In this document: in pieces, positions 9,900-20,880 of the stretch | Layout of the letters: every line of letters starts with the position of its first letter | Position numbering within the stretch: position 1 is the stretch's first letter | Origin: Lunularia cruciata | Lineage: Eukaryota; Streptophyta; Marchantiopsida; Lunulariales; Lunulariaceae | Assembly: GCA_948567375.1 (NCBI GenBank) | Contig: OX419755.1 | Span: forward strand, 31,005,001-31,069,000 | DNA length: 64,000 nt | Reading direction: 5' to 3' | Translations under genes and position numbers: made by a program | Notes under the pieces: model-generated | The model's database searches: none | Told to the model about the DNA's origin: nothing | What the model saw: only the letters and a program-made list of their open reading frames with translations

Positions 9900-11350
9900 G
9901 GAGTAGGGAGGATACACTGCCTTGTTTATAGAATTCCAGGATGTATTTGCCTGGTCAAATGATCAAATGCTGGGTATTCCACGAGAATTTGGAGAACACC
10001 GGATTGATCTGGTTGAAGGTGCAGTTCCAGTTTGGTAGCGGCAATACCGCTTGAACCCAAAGTACTCACTGTGGTGAAAGATGAAATCAATAAGTACTTA
10101 GGGGCCGGAATCATCTTCCCTGTCTTAAGCAGTGAATGGGTCTCCCCCATTGTCATTGTCCCGAAGAAGAAAATGTGGAAGATCCGAGTGTGCCAAGACT
10201 TCCAGAAGTTGAACGCAGTCACAAGGAAAGATCATCATCCCTTGCCTTTTACCGATACAATTTAAGATCAAGTAGTTGTGCATCCTTGTTATAGTTTTCT
10301 TGATGGATTTTCAGGGTACAATCAAGTATCCTTTCAAGAAGGAGACAAAGATAAAACTACATTCACGACCAATTGGGGCACTTTTGCTTACAATCAAATG
10401 CCCTTTGGGTTGTGTAATGCTCCCGCTACTTTCCAGCGGATGATGAGTTCAATCTTCAAAGATTTCCTGTGCAAATTTGTGGAAGTTTTTATTGATGACT
10501 TTTGTGTGTTTGGGCCAAGAGATGTACATTTAGATACCTTTGCCAAACGTTTGAAGGGTGTTGTTTTGCCGGCTTGTCATTACACCCGGAGAAATGCTTC
10601 TTTGCAATGGAGGGAATTCTTTTGGGGCATCGGGTGTCAAGCCGAGGTATTGAAGTCGATGTTGAGAAGGTCAAGATAATTGCAGCTTTGGAATCCCCGA
10701 AGAACATCTAGGAGCTGAGAGCCTTCTTGGGACATGTCGGATATTACAGACGCTTCGTGTCAAACTATGCAGTGCTTGCTGCACCACTTACAAAGCTTCT
10801 AAAGAAATCCGAATACTATTTGTGGGAAGCAAATCAAGAAGAAGCTTTCCAGGTGTTGAAGAAGAAGTTGGTTGAAGCACCAATTATGAGGGCCCCGAAT
10901 TGGGACGTCCCTTTCCATGTATATGTGGACACTTCGTCCATGGCTATCGGAGTCGTCTTAAGTCAGAAGGACAAGAAGAAGAAGGACTACTCGGAGTATA
11001 ATGTCAGCCGACAACTTTCAGTTTCTGAAAAGAACTATTTGACAACTGAAAGAGAAGCACTTGAAATGGTGTATGCCTGCAAGAAATTTTGTCATTATTT
11101 GTTGGGGTATGAGTTTGTCTTCTATGTTGACCATTACGCATTGCAACATTTGGTCAAGAAGGCAGATTTATTGGGGCAAATTGCAAGATGGATCTTGTTG
11201 CTACAAGAGTTCATGTATACTGTACAAGTAAGGAAGGGAGCTTCGCATTCAAATGCGGACTTCCTTTCCAGGTTAGAAACTCAAGACCAGGAGTGGGAAA
11301 TTGACGATCGGTTCCTTGACGAAGAGTTGTATCACTTATCAGCAATGTGA
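9900..11350 (+). pseudogene. Reverse transcriptase and RNase H of element A
   Basis: RT motifs appear in order: INKYLGAGIIFPVLSSEWVS and VPKKKMWKIRVCQDFQKLN (about 10,090-10,215), FLDGFSGYNQ (about 10,296), FAYNQMPFGLCNAPATFQRM (10,386-10,442), and the catalytic FIDDF at 10,488-10,502. The RNase H part (10,727-11,350) has LGHVGYYRRFV, the first catalytic Asp in FHVYVDTSS, LTTEREALEMVYACKKF and FYVDHYALQHL. Stops at about 9,904, 10,037, 10,263 and 10,710 and a shift near 10,550 inactivate it. Confidence 0.9.
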
Positions 11351-11353
11351 AGT

Positions 11354-12526
11354 ATGAGGTATGCATCTGAATATCATTATCTACATACTCTCCATTGTCC
11401 TGAAGGGATGGACCCGGAACACCGGGCAGTCTTTCTCAAGAAGATGGGGCCGTACCAGCTCAAACCTAGTATTTTATTTAAGATGGGCGAAGACAAAGTA
11501 CTTTGGCGATGCTTGGAGACATACGAAGTAGGAGGAGTGATTGAATCTTTACACTCCGAAGCATCGGGAGGACACTATGCTCTGAAGAATACGGTAAAGA
11601 AAATTCTTTTGGTAGGGTATTGGTGGCCTACAAAAAGAATTTGTGAGCATGTACCCTACCAATGACCCAAGTCACAAGAAAGCAACACATTTTGGTTTGC
11701 ACTGACTATGCTACCAAGATGGTCAAAGCTGAAGCAACTCGTAGAGATGATGCTGAAATTGTGGCAGAATTCTTCTTTCAAAACATCATCTCCCGATATG
11801 GGTGCCCTTTGGAATTGGTCAGTGACCGAGGAACACATTTTTTGAACTCTGTAATGGAGGCATTAACCAAGTACTTTCAGATTAAACATTGGAAGACGAC
11901 TCCTTATAACCCAAAAGCAAATGGCTTAACGGAAAAAGTGAATGGGTTACTTTGCAAAATTTTGAATAAGGTGACTGTCAATTATGTCTATGACTAGGAT
12001 ACCAGCCGCATTGTGGGCATATTGAACGACAGAGAAGATTACAACCAAACAAACTCCATACTTCTTGACATATGGCTTGCATCCCATATTGCCAGTTGAA
12101 TTTGAAGTTCCGACGTATTGGATTCTTTGCAAAGAACAAATGTCGGCAGAGGACAGTCAGGATCTTTGGATTCATCAACTAATGTGGTTAGAAGAGAAAA
12201 GAGACAATGCAATGCAAACCACAAAAGAAGTACAAGCACAGAGGAAAGTCAGGCACGATAAGAGAATCAAGCCTGTAGCCGTACGAGAAGTGGATTTGGT
12301 TTGGTTATATGACAATCGCCAAATATTTTTTCCAGGCAAGTTGCATTTGAGATGGATGGGTCCCTATTGAGTTCTTCATCTTTACGACAATGGGTCCATG
12401 CAGCTCGTAGACTTGGAAGGTAATCCTTTTGCCACTCAAGTAAACAAGTGGAGAGTTCAGAGATATTGGATCATATACTCGGAAGTTTCTAAGACACCCA
12501 AGGTCTATGTTCACGGGGACGCTCAC
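11354..12526 (+). pseudogene. Integrase of element A, internally deleted
   Basis: The N-terminal zinc region (GGHYALKNTVKKIL, YWWPTKRICEHV) ends at a stop at 11,663, and the second Cys pair of the H2C2 finger is missing, so a short deletion lies near 11,660. The core follows with VCTDYATKMVKAEA, LVSDRGTHFLNSVM and GLTEKVNGLL, supplying the D, D and E catalytic residues. Further stops lie at 11,995 and 12,368. The C-terminal HLRWMGPY and VNKWRVQRYW (12,340-12,470) form a GPY-type module. No chromodomain follows before the polypurine tract (AGGGAGGGAG, 12,533-12,542). Confidence 0.85.
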
Positions 12527-12543
12527 ATTTCAGGGAGGGAGTA

Positions 12544-15500
12544 TGTGGTGCCCACATTTTTTGTTTTTTTCAAAATTTAGGAGAAGAAGTGTATAGAGAA
12601 GTCTCATTGCGCCTATATGGTCAAAGAAGGTGAAGAAAAGAGTCTTTGGGATGAAACCCAAGGTAACGTGACTTCGGGTCATAAGGCAAAGTACTCAAAA
12701 AAGCCCTGTTAGCATACAACCCAAAGTAAATTGTCTTCATATTGGGAGGAGCTCAACCCAAGGCAAAGGCAATCTAACCACCTTTCGTCAGGGCAAGAAA
12801 TTCAAGAAAGGACCATTCAAAACCGGCAGCCATACACGCAAAGGTGATTGACAGTGATAGGTGCATACAAGAGGTGTGATTTCTTGGTAGAAACTCGAAG
12901 TGATGGAAGACGAAGAAGCGCAACTCTATAAAAATCAAACTTGCAAAGACAAAATGTCGAGTAATTTTCCTTTGCCGTTGCAAAGTCGTCTTGCAGGTGA
13001 TTGTGGGAAGGGAAATAGAGTTGGAATCGTGTTAGTGCACAAGAAAGAAGTCACGAGAGTGAAATTGAGAGAGAGTGAGAAAGTAGAAGAGATGGTAGGA
13101 GGAAAGAAGAACTTTGAATTCACAGTGAGAAATCATGCAATTCGGAGGTTAGATGTAATAGCAAGGATCAAAGTCTTGAGCCGACTTTGGATCACATTTC
13201 TGGCATGGAACTGGAATGTAAGCTTTCCAGGGTTCATGACAGAAATCATCAAGAGTAAGTGTCTTGATGGACCCAAGGAAGAAGGGAAGAGAGGAAATCC
13301 GGCTTGCTAGATAGAGTCAGATTGGAGACTCGTACTCGGGAAGGAGGCAAGCTCGGAGCATAAAGCCATGTTCTTGGGGAAGGGAGAGATAGCTCAAGAG
13401 ACTTAGGAGGTGAGAGATGCTTTCTCTTTGAAGAGAACAAAAAATGGGTATGAGGTTGAGAGTTACAAGGATCCAGTGAAGAGAGGGATCGTGAGTGCTC
13501 TCATGGCAATCTTGAAGCCGGAGAGAACAACTTATGTGATGAAACACCAAGCGGTGTTCTTCCATAAGTTGTTTGCAGGAGAACCTATTAATTGGGCAAG
13601 GTGCTTCCATGGGAGGAAAAGATAGATGGTGTGGAATTTGCGGGATAAGTCACCCACACTACATCGTGCCGTTTGCAGCACATTTCTACCTCGGGTTGAA
13701 TTTGCTCAATTTGGCGGAGGAAAACAGAATGGTGTCTCACTTCCATCCCGACTTGAGAAGAGAAGTCGACGTGGAGGAACAGCAGTACATTCTTCAAATC
13801 CGGAGCACGGATGAGTCCTACATGAAGACGGGTAAAAGCGTGGAGATAGAAGCAAGTACTCCAAAGTTGAAGAAGAGGGGTTGGCAAGGTGAAGCCGAAG
13901 ACACAAAGGAACCTCAGAAGACGCAAAGAGGCAACCCGAAGCAAGGTATGGTGGTAATCGAGTCAGAGGATGAAGACTCAGAAGAAGATGCCGAGCTAAA
14001 AACTAAAGACTCGGAACATGAGGAAGAGCCTAAGCTAATGCTGCAGAGTGGAGATACGAGTAGCGATAGTGATGAAGGGGGAGACATGACCTCGGCACCA
14101 GCAGCTAACGACTACAAAGAAGCAGTTTCAACCGAGATGGAAGCCAAAGACAATACACAGTTGGAAGACGAAGTAATTGTGCCCAAAGAAAAGAAGATTG
14201 CAGTATAGCAAGGAGTTCGCTCAAGACATAAGGCGAAGTGTGAAGTGGGGCCAAGTAAAGCAAAGGAAGAGGTAGGAGAAAGCTCAAGAAGTGAGGCTTT
14301 GATTCTGATATGAAGACTACAGAGGAGAAGGCGAGTATCGGGTGAAGAAGAGGTAAGGAAGGAGATTTCTATGTAGGAAGAAGTAGTTGCGAGAGACGGA
14401 GTGGAGTATCTAAGGGAGGTGGTGTGCCCATTGTTGGTGAAATTAGAGCACAGGAAGAAGGAGATGCAGTCAACTTGTCCAGAGGTAAAGACTATATTGC
14501 AGGTATTAGCACAATTAGAAGAAGAGAACTTGGACTTGAAGAAGAGTAGAACCCGAGGTGAGGAGGAAAGAGATGTACTACGAGCAGAGGCAGTAGAGAG
14601 AAGTTAGGTAATCAAAGACCTGAAGAGAGAAGTAAGTTATCAAGAGGATCTTGTGAAGAAGAGTGACATAGCAAGGGAGAGACAAGTAGCGGAGTATGAA
14701 ATCTTGAAGCAGTAGTTTGCTGATTCAAGAGTAGAAGTTATCCATGCTATGGCGAGAGTAGCCACAAAGGATCAAGAGCTCGATAGAGTGATGGAGAGTG
14801 TAGAGAAGAAGAAGCAACTCTGGCAAAGAGAGTTGGCGGCACGATACAAAGAAGAAGATCGATTACGAGAGTTACTTCGTAGTCAGGAGGAGAAGGTTGT
14901 TCAGAAGGAAAAGGAGAAGGAGACGGTGAAAGCCGAGTTCAAAGAGGAGTTGGCAATGTATAGGGAGGACTGGCTTGCAGATCGAGAGCGAGAGAGAAAA
15001 ATGAGATTGGAGCCAATCGAGGAGATAGTCCTCAAGATGAACGCAATGTTGAGTACAGAGGCCAGCGTTCGAATTGAAGAGACGAGACTGCACAAGTTGA
15101 AGTTGTTAGTGCAAGAGACGAGGCAAAGACAGGCAAAAGACACTGATTTGAATGCCTTGTTGATTAAGTTAAGAACTCGTGTAGACAGGAAGATATCAGA
15201 AGTAGAAGACAACATTTCAATAAGATTAGACTTAGTGAAAATAGAGGTAGAAAAGCTTTGGAATGATGTTAGAGCAAAACCCAAAGTAGATAATATAAGA
15301 GTACAAATGTCTTTGGAATTACCAATGGAGACATTAGAGAAGAGTGGGTTGGGAGATGAGGAGTTAGATAGATTACCCACTAGTGGAATCTCAGATCAGG
15401 AAAAAGAATTGCTAGATCTGGTAGAAGAAGTAGAAGATGTGAAACCCGAGGACAGAGTAGTAAGAAGTAAATTTACTTTGGATTTGGATTTGAAAGCCAA

Positions 15501-16318
15501 GGAAGAAGTAGACATCGGATTGGATTAGTAACCAATTTGAGATTTGAATAGGCAGATATGAAGAGGTGCATTGTCATTTCAGATCTGCAGGTTTGTAGAG
15601 TTGTTAGGAAGAGGTACATTAGGAAGATAATTGTCGATCACTTCACTATTTAAGAGTGGTATTTGCAGTCAAATGTTGTTCAGTGCTCATTATTTCTGAG
15701 AATAGATAAAGCAAAGTGTTGTGAAGCAGTGCTCGTCGCTTGAGCTTGATTCCGAGTATCAACTTTGCAATTGTGTTTGTGAGTGTTTGGAGAAATTTGA
15801 AGTGCAAGTCAGAGTGCTTGTTAGATGTTGGATTCCACAACCTTGATCTTCATTCTGTGTGTTTGATCCTGAGTGAAGTGCAATCGAAGCAATGCCTTGA
15901 CAGATCTGAGAGGAATTGTAGTGTTGGTAGTATTTTGCATTTGTGAGTGCAGTGCAAAGTTGATGTGAAGCAATTTTGATCGAGGAAGTTGTGCCTTCAG
16001 TGGAGGGGTGGAACACAATTTTGAGGCAAACTCGTTTTGCCATGAAGTGTCATTTTTGGGAGAGCCTGAATCATCACAATCAAGATTGTTTGGAAAGATT
16101 TGATGGAGTTGTGATAAAGGAGTGTTAATTTGTGACAAGACTGCGAATCAGTGCTTGTTACTCTCTTCTGGGTGTGGTTTCTACCTGAGAGATTAAAGAC
16201 ACAACTAAGAAGAACTACACTGTTTGACTTTGTATTTGGACATTTCTGACTCGTATCTCTGCGGGAATGAACTTACTTACCCAATTACCGCAAAAGTGAT
16301 ATTTGCCAAGTTGTCACA
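12544..16318 (+). repeat. 3' LTR of element A
   Basis: The LTR begins TGTGGTGCCC directly after a polypurine tract and ends TTGTCACA at 16,318, followed by the CAAAA target duplication. It is the most complete copy of this LTR in the window (3,775 bases) and keeps segments deleted from the 5' LTR. Point differences from the 5' LTR are a few per hundred bases by eye, so the insertion is not recent. Confidence 0.85.
12900..15528 (+). pseudogene. LTR-encoded coiled-coil ORF, 3' LTR copy (longest)
   Basis: This is the longest copy of the unknown LTR protein, about 870 codons. It starts MEDEEAQLYKNQ at 12,900 and ends KAKEEVDIGLD at 15,528. It adds about 135 N-terminal residues missing from the 5' LTR copy. 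Stops occur at 13,308, 13,404, 13,623, 14,206, 14,373, 14,605 and 14,713, with one frameshift near 13,640. The stops at 14,605 and 14,713 are shared with the 5' LTR, so they predate the insertion. The last 260 codons (14,749-15,528) are open and mostly coiled coil. Function is unknown; a structural or accessory element protein is possible. Confidence 0.7.
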
Positions 16319-16323
16319 CAAAA
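16319..16323. repeat. Target site duplication (right) of element A
   Basis: CAAAA, identical to 3,535-3,539. Beyond it the gag gene of element B resumes. Confidence 0.85.
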
Positions 16324-17358
16324 CTTTGGTGGCAATTCCGAGTGGAGCAAGCTAAACAACAGATTGTTGCACCAATTTTGACATGGGCAGAATTCAAGGA
16401 TGCAATACTTGGTCAATTTCAAACTATAAATGCCACCTAAGCCGCACGAGATAAATTGGAGGAGTCAAAGCAAATTGGCTCAATAAGGAACTACATCACA
16501 CAATTTCAGAAAATCAACATGCAAATTCTAGATATCTAAGAAGGTGAAGTTTTGGATCAATTTGTGCAAGGATTGAAGTCACAAACCAAATTAAAGGTGA
16601 CCATATGGGAACCACAAAAGGTAGAAGAAGCCATGCAATTGGCTGAGTGTTTTGATTCCTTGGTTGCAATAACTTGGTCTTGACCTTGACCTACACAAAG
16701 CCTACCAGTACACTACGCACAAGTGGAAGAACCAGCACCAATGGAGATTGATGTTATCCAAAGGAGACCACTTGGACAGCGAATAGAGAAAGATTGCGAC
16801 AAAATAGAGGTTGCTTTTATTGTTGCCAAGTTGGACATTGCATTGCTAAATGTCCACTTAGGAATAGGTGACCTCGACAAGTTGCCCAGATGGAGTTTGT
16901 GGATCAAAATGATCAAGGTAACAAAGAATCCTACTAGGAGATTTTGAACCGCCTACTAGGAGCTTGATTAGTTCCAATTAGATTGAAGGCTCGACCTATG
17001 CAAGTTTGCTTCACTTGCAAGGTATGATATCTAATTGGAGTTGTAGGATTTTGGTTGATTTTGGAAGTTTAGAGAATTGCATGTTATGCAAGTAGCAAAG
17101 GAATTGGGTATTCCTATCAAGCCAGTGATTGGAAGTAGATTGATGATGGCGGATGGTAGACAAGGTTCTTCATTCCGTACCTCACATCTTGTTACCTTCA
17201 AGATTGGGAAGGAGTATTTGGAGTGTATGAGGTTTGTAGTGGAACCTCTACACTATGATATCATTCTGGGTCTACCTTGGCTTGAACGTCATAGGTTCAA
17301 TTTGATTGGACCCGACAACAAATTCAAGTACAATACCAAGGTAGGAATTTCCGACTAG
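16324..17358 (+). pseudogene. gag second half, zinc knuckle and protease of element B
   Basis: Directly after the target duplication the translation reads LWWQFRVEQAKQQI, then TWAEFKDAILGQF and IRNYITQFQKINMQI, classic gypsy gag capsid. A CCHC knuckle (CFYCCQVGHCIAKC) lies at about 16,812-16,860. The protease region (17,050-17,358) has RILVDFGSLENC where DTG/DSG is expected (Gly is shifted, Phe present) and ends YDIILGLPWLERH. Stops near 16,438, 16,540 and 16,680 show decay. Confidence 0.8.
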
Positions 17359-17398
17359 GTTGTCTGGCACCTTTGAGTAAGACACCTAAGAATAGTCA

Positions 17399-17578
17399 AT
17401 CCCAAGATGGGAAGTTTTTTGAGAAGGTAGCCATAGAGCAAACCTTGAAGGGAGATGAGTCCCAAGATGGGAAGTTTGCTAGGAAGGCAACCATGGAACA
17501 AGCTTGGAGGAGAGATGAGTCCTTGGAAGGGACGTTGGTTAGTAAAGCAACCATAGAGCAAGTTTTAGAGGAAGATTA
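17399..17578 (+). repeat. Three 60-bp tandem repeats in pol of element B
   Basis: Three direct repeats of exactly 60 bases encode 20-residue units: SQDGKFFEKVAIEQ, SQDGKFARKATMEQ and SLEGTLVSKATIEQ, each ending in a charged GDE/RDE-like tail. They sit between protease and RT. The in-frame period kept the reading frame open, so the expansion may have happened while the element was active. Confidence 0.85.
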
Positions 17579-17579
17579 G

Positions 17580-18598
17580 TCTATATTTACGGTGTGGATC
17601 AAGCCAATTGCACAAGAAAAATCTAAGGAGGGCCAAGAGCCTCATCAAGCAATGGTTGATTGGATAGTTCAGGAGTTTGCAGACATGTATCCGGATAATC
17701 AGCCAAAGGGATTACCTTCCAATTGAGGTATGCCCTTCAAGATCAAGTTATTGCCACGGAGTACACCAATGAGTAGACCGGTCTATTGGCTCTTACCAAA
17801 GGAGTTGGAGGAGTTGCAAACAACACTTACTGAGTTGTTGGAGAAGGACTTCATACAACAAAGTACCTCTCCTTGGGGAGCACTGGTACTATTTGTTCCA
17901 AAGAAGGATGGAGGACCTTGTTTTTGTATTGATTACCATGGGCTCAATAAGCAAACCATGAAGTATGCATATCCCTTGCCTTGGATCAATAACTTGCTTG
18001 ATCAACTAAGTGTAGCACGTTACTTTTCCAAGTTGGATCTTTGCAACGGCTATTGGCAAATTCCTATTGATAGAGAAGATATGCAAAAGACTGCCTTTTG
18101 CACAAGGTATGGGAATTTCAAGTGGAGGGTTCTACCTTTTGGACTCACTAACGCTCTAGCGATCTTCATGGATCAGATGCATTGGGTGTTGGATAGATTG
18201 TTGGATCAGTCCGTGGTGTTGTTCTTGGATGATATCTTAATCTATAGTAAGACAGAGGCAGAACATGTGAATCATGTGCGAGAAGTCCTTAGACGACTTA
18301 CAAGAAGTCAAAGTGTGCCTTTTGGCAGAAGGAGGTTACCTTCTTGGGTCATAAGATCTCATCAAAGGAGATCAAGATGGAAGAAAAAAAAATCAAGGCC
18401 ATTACTGATTGGCCTACCCCAAAGGATTCTACAAACTTATGGGCATTTAATGTATTGGCCAATTTTTACCGACGGTTAATCCACTATTCTGCTCATGTGG
18501 CTGCACCATTGACTAACCTCTTGGGAAAGAACTCAAGTTTCCAGTGGACCACCAAGCATGAAAAGCATTCCAAAAGTTAAAGCATATGGTGTCTTCAA
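17580..18598 (+). pseudogene. Reverse transcriptase of element B, truncated
   Basis: Motifs in order: LLPKELEELQTTLTELLEKDFIQ, SPWGALVLFVPKKDGG, DYHGLNKQT, FSKLDLCNGYWQI, RYGNFKWRVLPFGL and the catalytic VLFLDDILIYSK near 18,220. After a frameshift the connection reads NFYRRLIHYSAHVAAPLTNLL (18,460-18,525). The gene stops near 18,580 and joins directly to an LTR segment at about 18,605, so RNase H and integrase are missing, probably by recombination. Confidence 0.85.
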
Positions 18599-18604
18599 GA
18601 CCCA

Positions 18605-18965
18605 TTCTTCAACCATAGCTTAGCTTGCATGCCAAGTAGACGGCTTCTAGAAGGAAGCTTCTTGAGAAGCTTCGTAATTAACTTGGCTTGCACTCTAAGA
18701 AAGCGGCTAGAGGAATCTTCTTGAGAAGCTTCCCAAGGGCTTTATATGCTACCTATAAATACCAAAGCCAAAGCTCATGCTAGGCATTTGGATTTTTCCC
18801 TCATTCAAGCATCCCAATGTGAGCTTCCATTCTCCTATTTCTCTCCTCGGTCTTGGTCTATTATAAAGGTGCTCCTTTGGAGACATTGGAGGTTGAGTAT
18901 GACATTGTGTGTTTCTTCTTCTGTGTTCTCTTAAGTTCTCCTATCCTTGGAAGATTACACATTAT
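18605..18965 (+). repeat. Partial LTR with HSE-like array (B/C type)
   Basis: This segment resembles the second half of the element B LTR: TTCTAGAA at 18,645, GAAGCTTC at 18,654, 18,666 and 18,725, and TATAAATA at 18,754-18,761. Beyond 18,865 it continues with the family C LTR end (GTGCTCCTTTGG ... ATTACA). It thus links the two LTR types and probably served as the 5' LTR side of element C. Confidence 0.7.
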
Positions 18966-20880
18966 CAGGCTAAAACACCACACTTTGGTCGACCAACTCC
19001 TATGGAATTGGCCAACATTTGGTTCCAAGATCTAGGATCACAACCGTTCCAAGGAGAACGGGGATGAGTCAAAAAAAGGAGAGATGGAATCCCACAAGGA
19101 GAAGAGACTTGAGCAGAACAACATTGTTGCTATAATTGTGGTTGAGTTGGACACATATCCATCATATGTTGCGCTCATCTTCTTAGAGGAACTTGGCCTC
19201 CATATAGGCAATCTTTGAACAACATGGAGAAACAAATTGAAGAGGATGATAGAAAAATCACATCAAAAAACAAAGATTGCTAATAAATATACCTCAAAAC
19301 TTTATTGGCTTAATGGAGAAGAGAAAAAGAAAGGAGAAGAAGAGGACAAGTATGTAAAGGTTGGGGAAGACAAATCAAAATTGATCATTGTGAATGGAGT
19401 CCTTGAAGGCAATCATGTGAGAGTGTTGATAGACCCTAGAGCAATAGAGAATTTATTGTCTCACTTTGTTGCAATAAGGTAAGGGATGGATCCAAAGAAG
19501 GATGAGAATGAAGAAGTAGAGTTATTTAATAGTTGAACATAGAGGATTGAGTCGTTACCTAGAAAGGTAACACTCTTCATAAATGAGTATCAAGAAGAGA
19601 TTGAATGGTAAGTGATATAATTAGCTTATTATAATGTAATCTTAGGCATGCCGTGGATGGAGCACTACAATCCCACCATGGATTGGAGAAAGAAAATAGT
19701 GAGAACTCACCAATGGATTATCTTTGGGGTTAAAGAAAGATTCCACAAGCAAGAACTACCTCTCTATGTTATAGACACAACAACTATCAGTAAGATAGAT
19801 AGATGTTTCATGGGCCTAATAAGAGAAGTCTAAAGTGCACAACTCAATGGACAAATTCCTAAGAAATTGAAAGATGTGGTCAATGAGTTTCAAGATGTCT
19901 TCCCGGATGACCAATCCTTGAGATTACCACCAAAAAAGAGAGTAGATCATAAAATCAAGATATTTCCTAGGAAGTTATTTCCTTGTAAGTTCCCATATTG
20001 ACTATCACCTCATGAGTTGAAAGAGTGTAAGGCTTAAATTAAGGATATGCTACAAAAAGGGTTTATCCAACCTAGGATATCACCATTTAAGCTCTTGTCT
20101 TGTTTGTGAAGAAGAAGGATAGTACAATATGCATGTGAATTGACTACCAAGGCCTAAATCAACAAATGGTGAAGAAAAAATATCCCTTACTCCACATGGA
20201 TGACCTATTCAATCAGCTCAATAGGAGAAAACACTTCACCAAACTTGATTTGCAAAGTGGTTATAACCAAATCAAGATTGTGAAGGAAGACGTACACAAA
20301 ATAACATTTTGAACAAAGTATGGTCACTTTGAGTACTTGTGATGCCATTTAGCCTCACCAACACACCATCCACTTTGATAAGTTTGATGAATGATATATT
20401 TTTTCCATACTAAGATGAATTTGTTATCATTTTCCTAGATGATGTCTTAGTCTATAGTAGGAAAATGACAAAGCACAAGCAATATCCGCAAGAAGTCCTC
20501 CGAATTCTACAATAAAATTAGTTGTATACCAAATCTCAAAGTGCAAATTTGGCAAAGTCTGAAGTAGACTATTTAGAGCATAAAGTAAATGTAGAAGGTA
20601 TCCACGTGTTTACATATAAAATTAAGGTCATTAAAAAATGGAGTGCTCCAAAAGATCAAACTCAACTCAAGAGTTCCTTGGGATTGATAGGGTTCTATTG
20701 CAGATTTGTCAAGGACTCCTCTAAGGTCACAAACTTCTAACAACACTACATGGCAAGGAGAAGAAGTAGATATGGAGAATTGCACAAGAATTAGCCTTCC
20801 AAGAATTGAAAGATGCACTATTACATGCATTATCTTGAAATAGTATGACCTAAACGTCCAACAAGGTGGCTTTAGATACA

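Larger units (their letters stand above)
3540..16318 (+). mobile_element. Nested Ty3/gypsy LTR retrotransposon A (12.8 kb), Tat-like
   Basis: The element is bounded by a CAAAA target duplication and by related LTRs of 2,969 bases (3,540-6,508) and 3,775 bases (12,544-16,318). LTR ends are TGTGGTGCCC (TATGG at the left end, one substitution) and TTGTCACA. Inside, the order is gag, protease, RT, RNase H, integrase and polypurine tract. All genes carry stops or frameshifts, so it is non-autonomous now. The very long LTRs with coding capacity, and an integrase ending in a GPY-like module without a chromodomain, point to a Tat-like non-chromovirus lineage. The lineage name is an inference. Confidence 0.85.
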
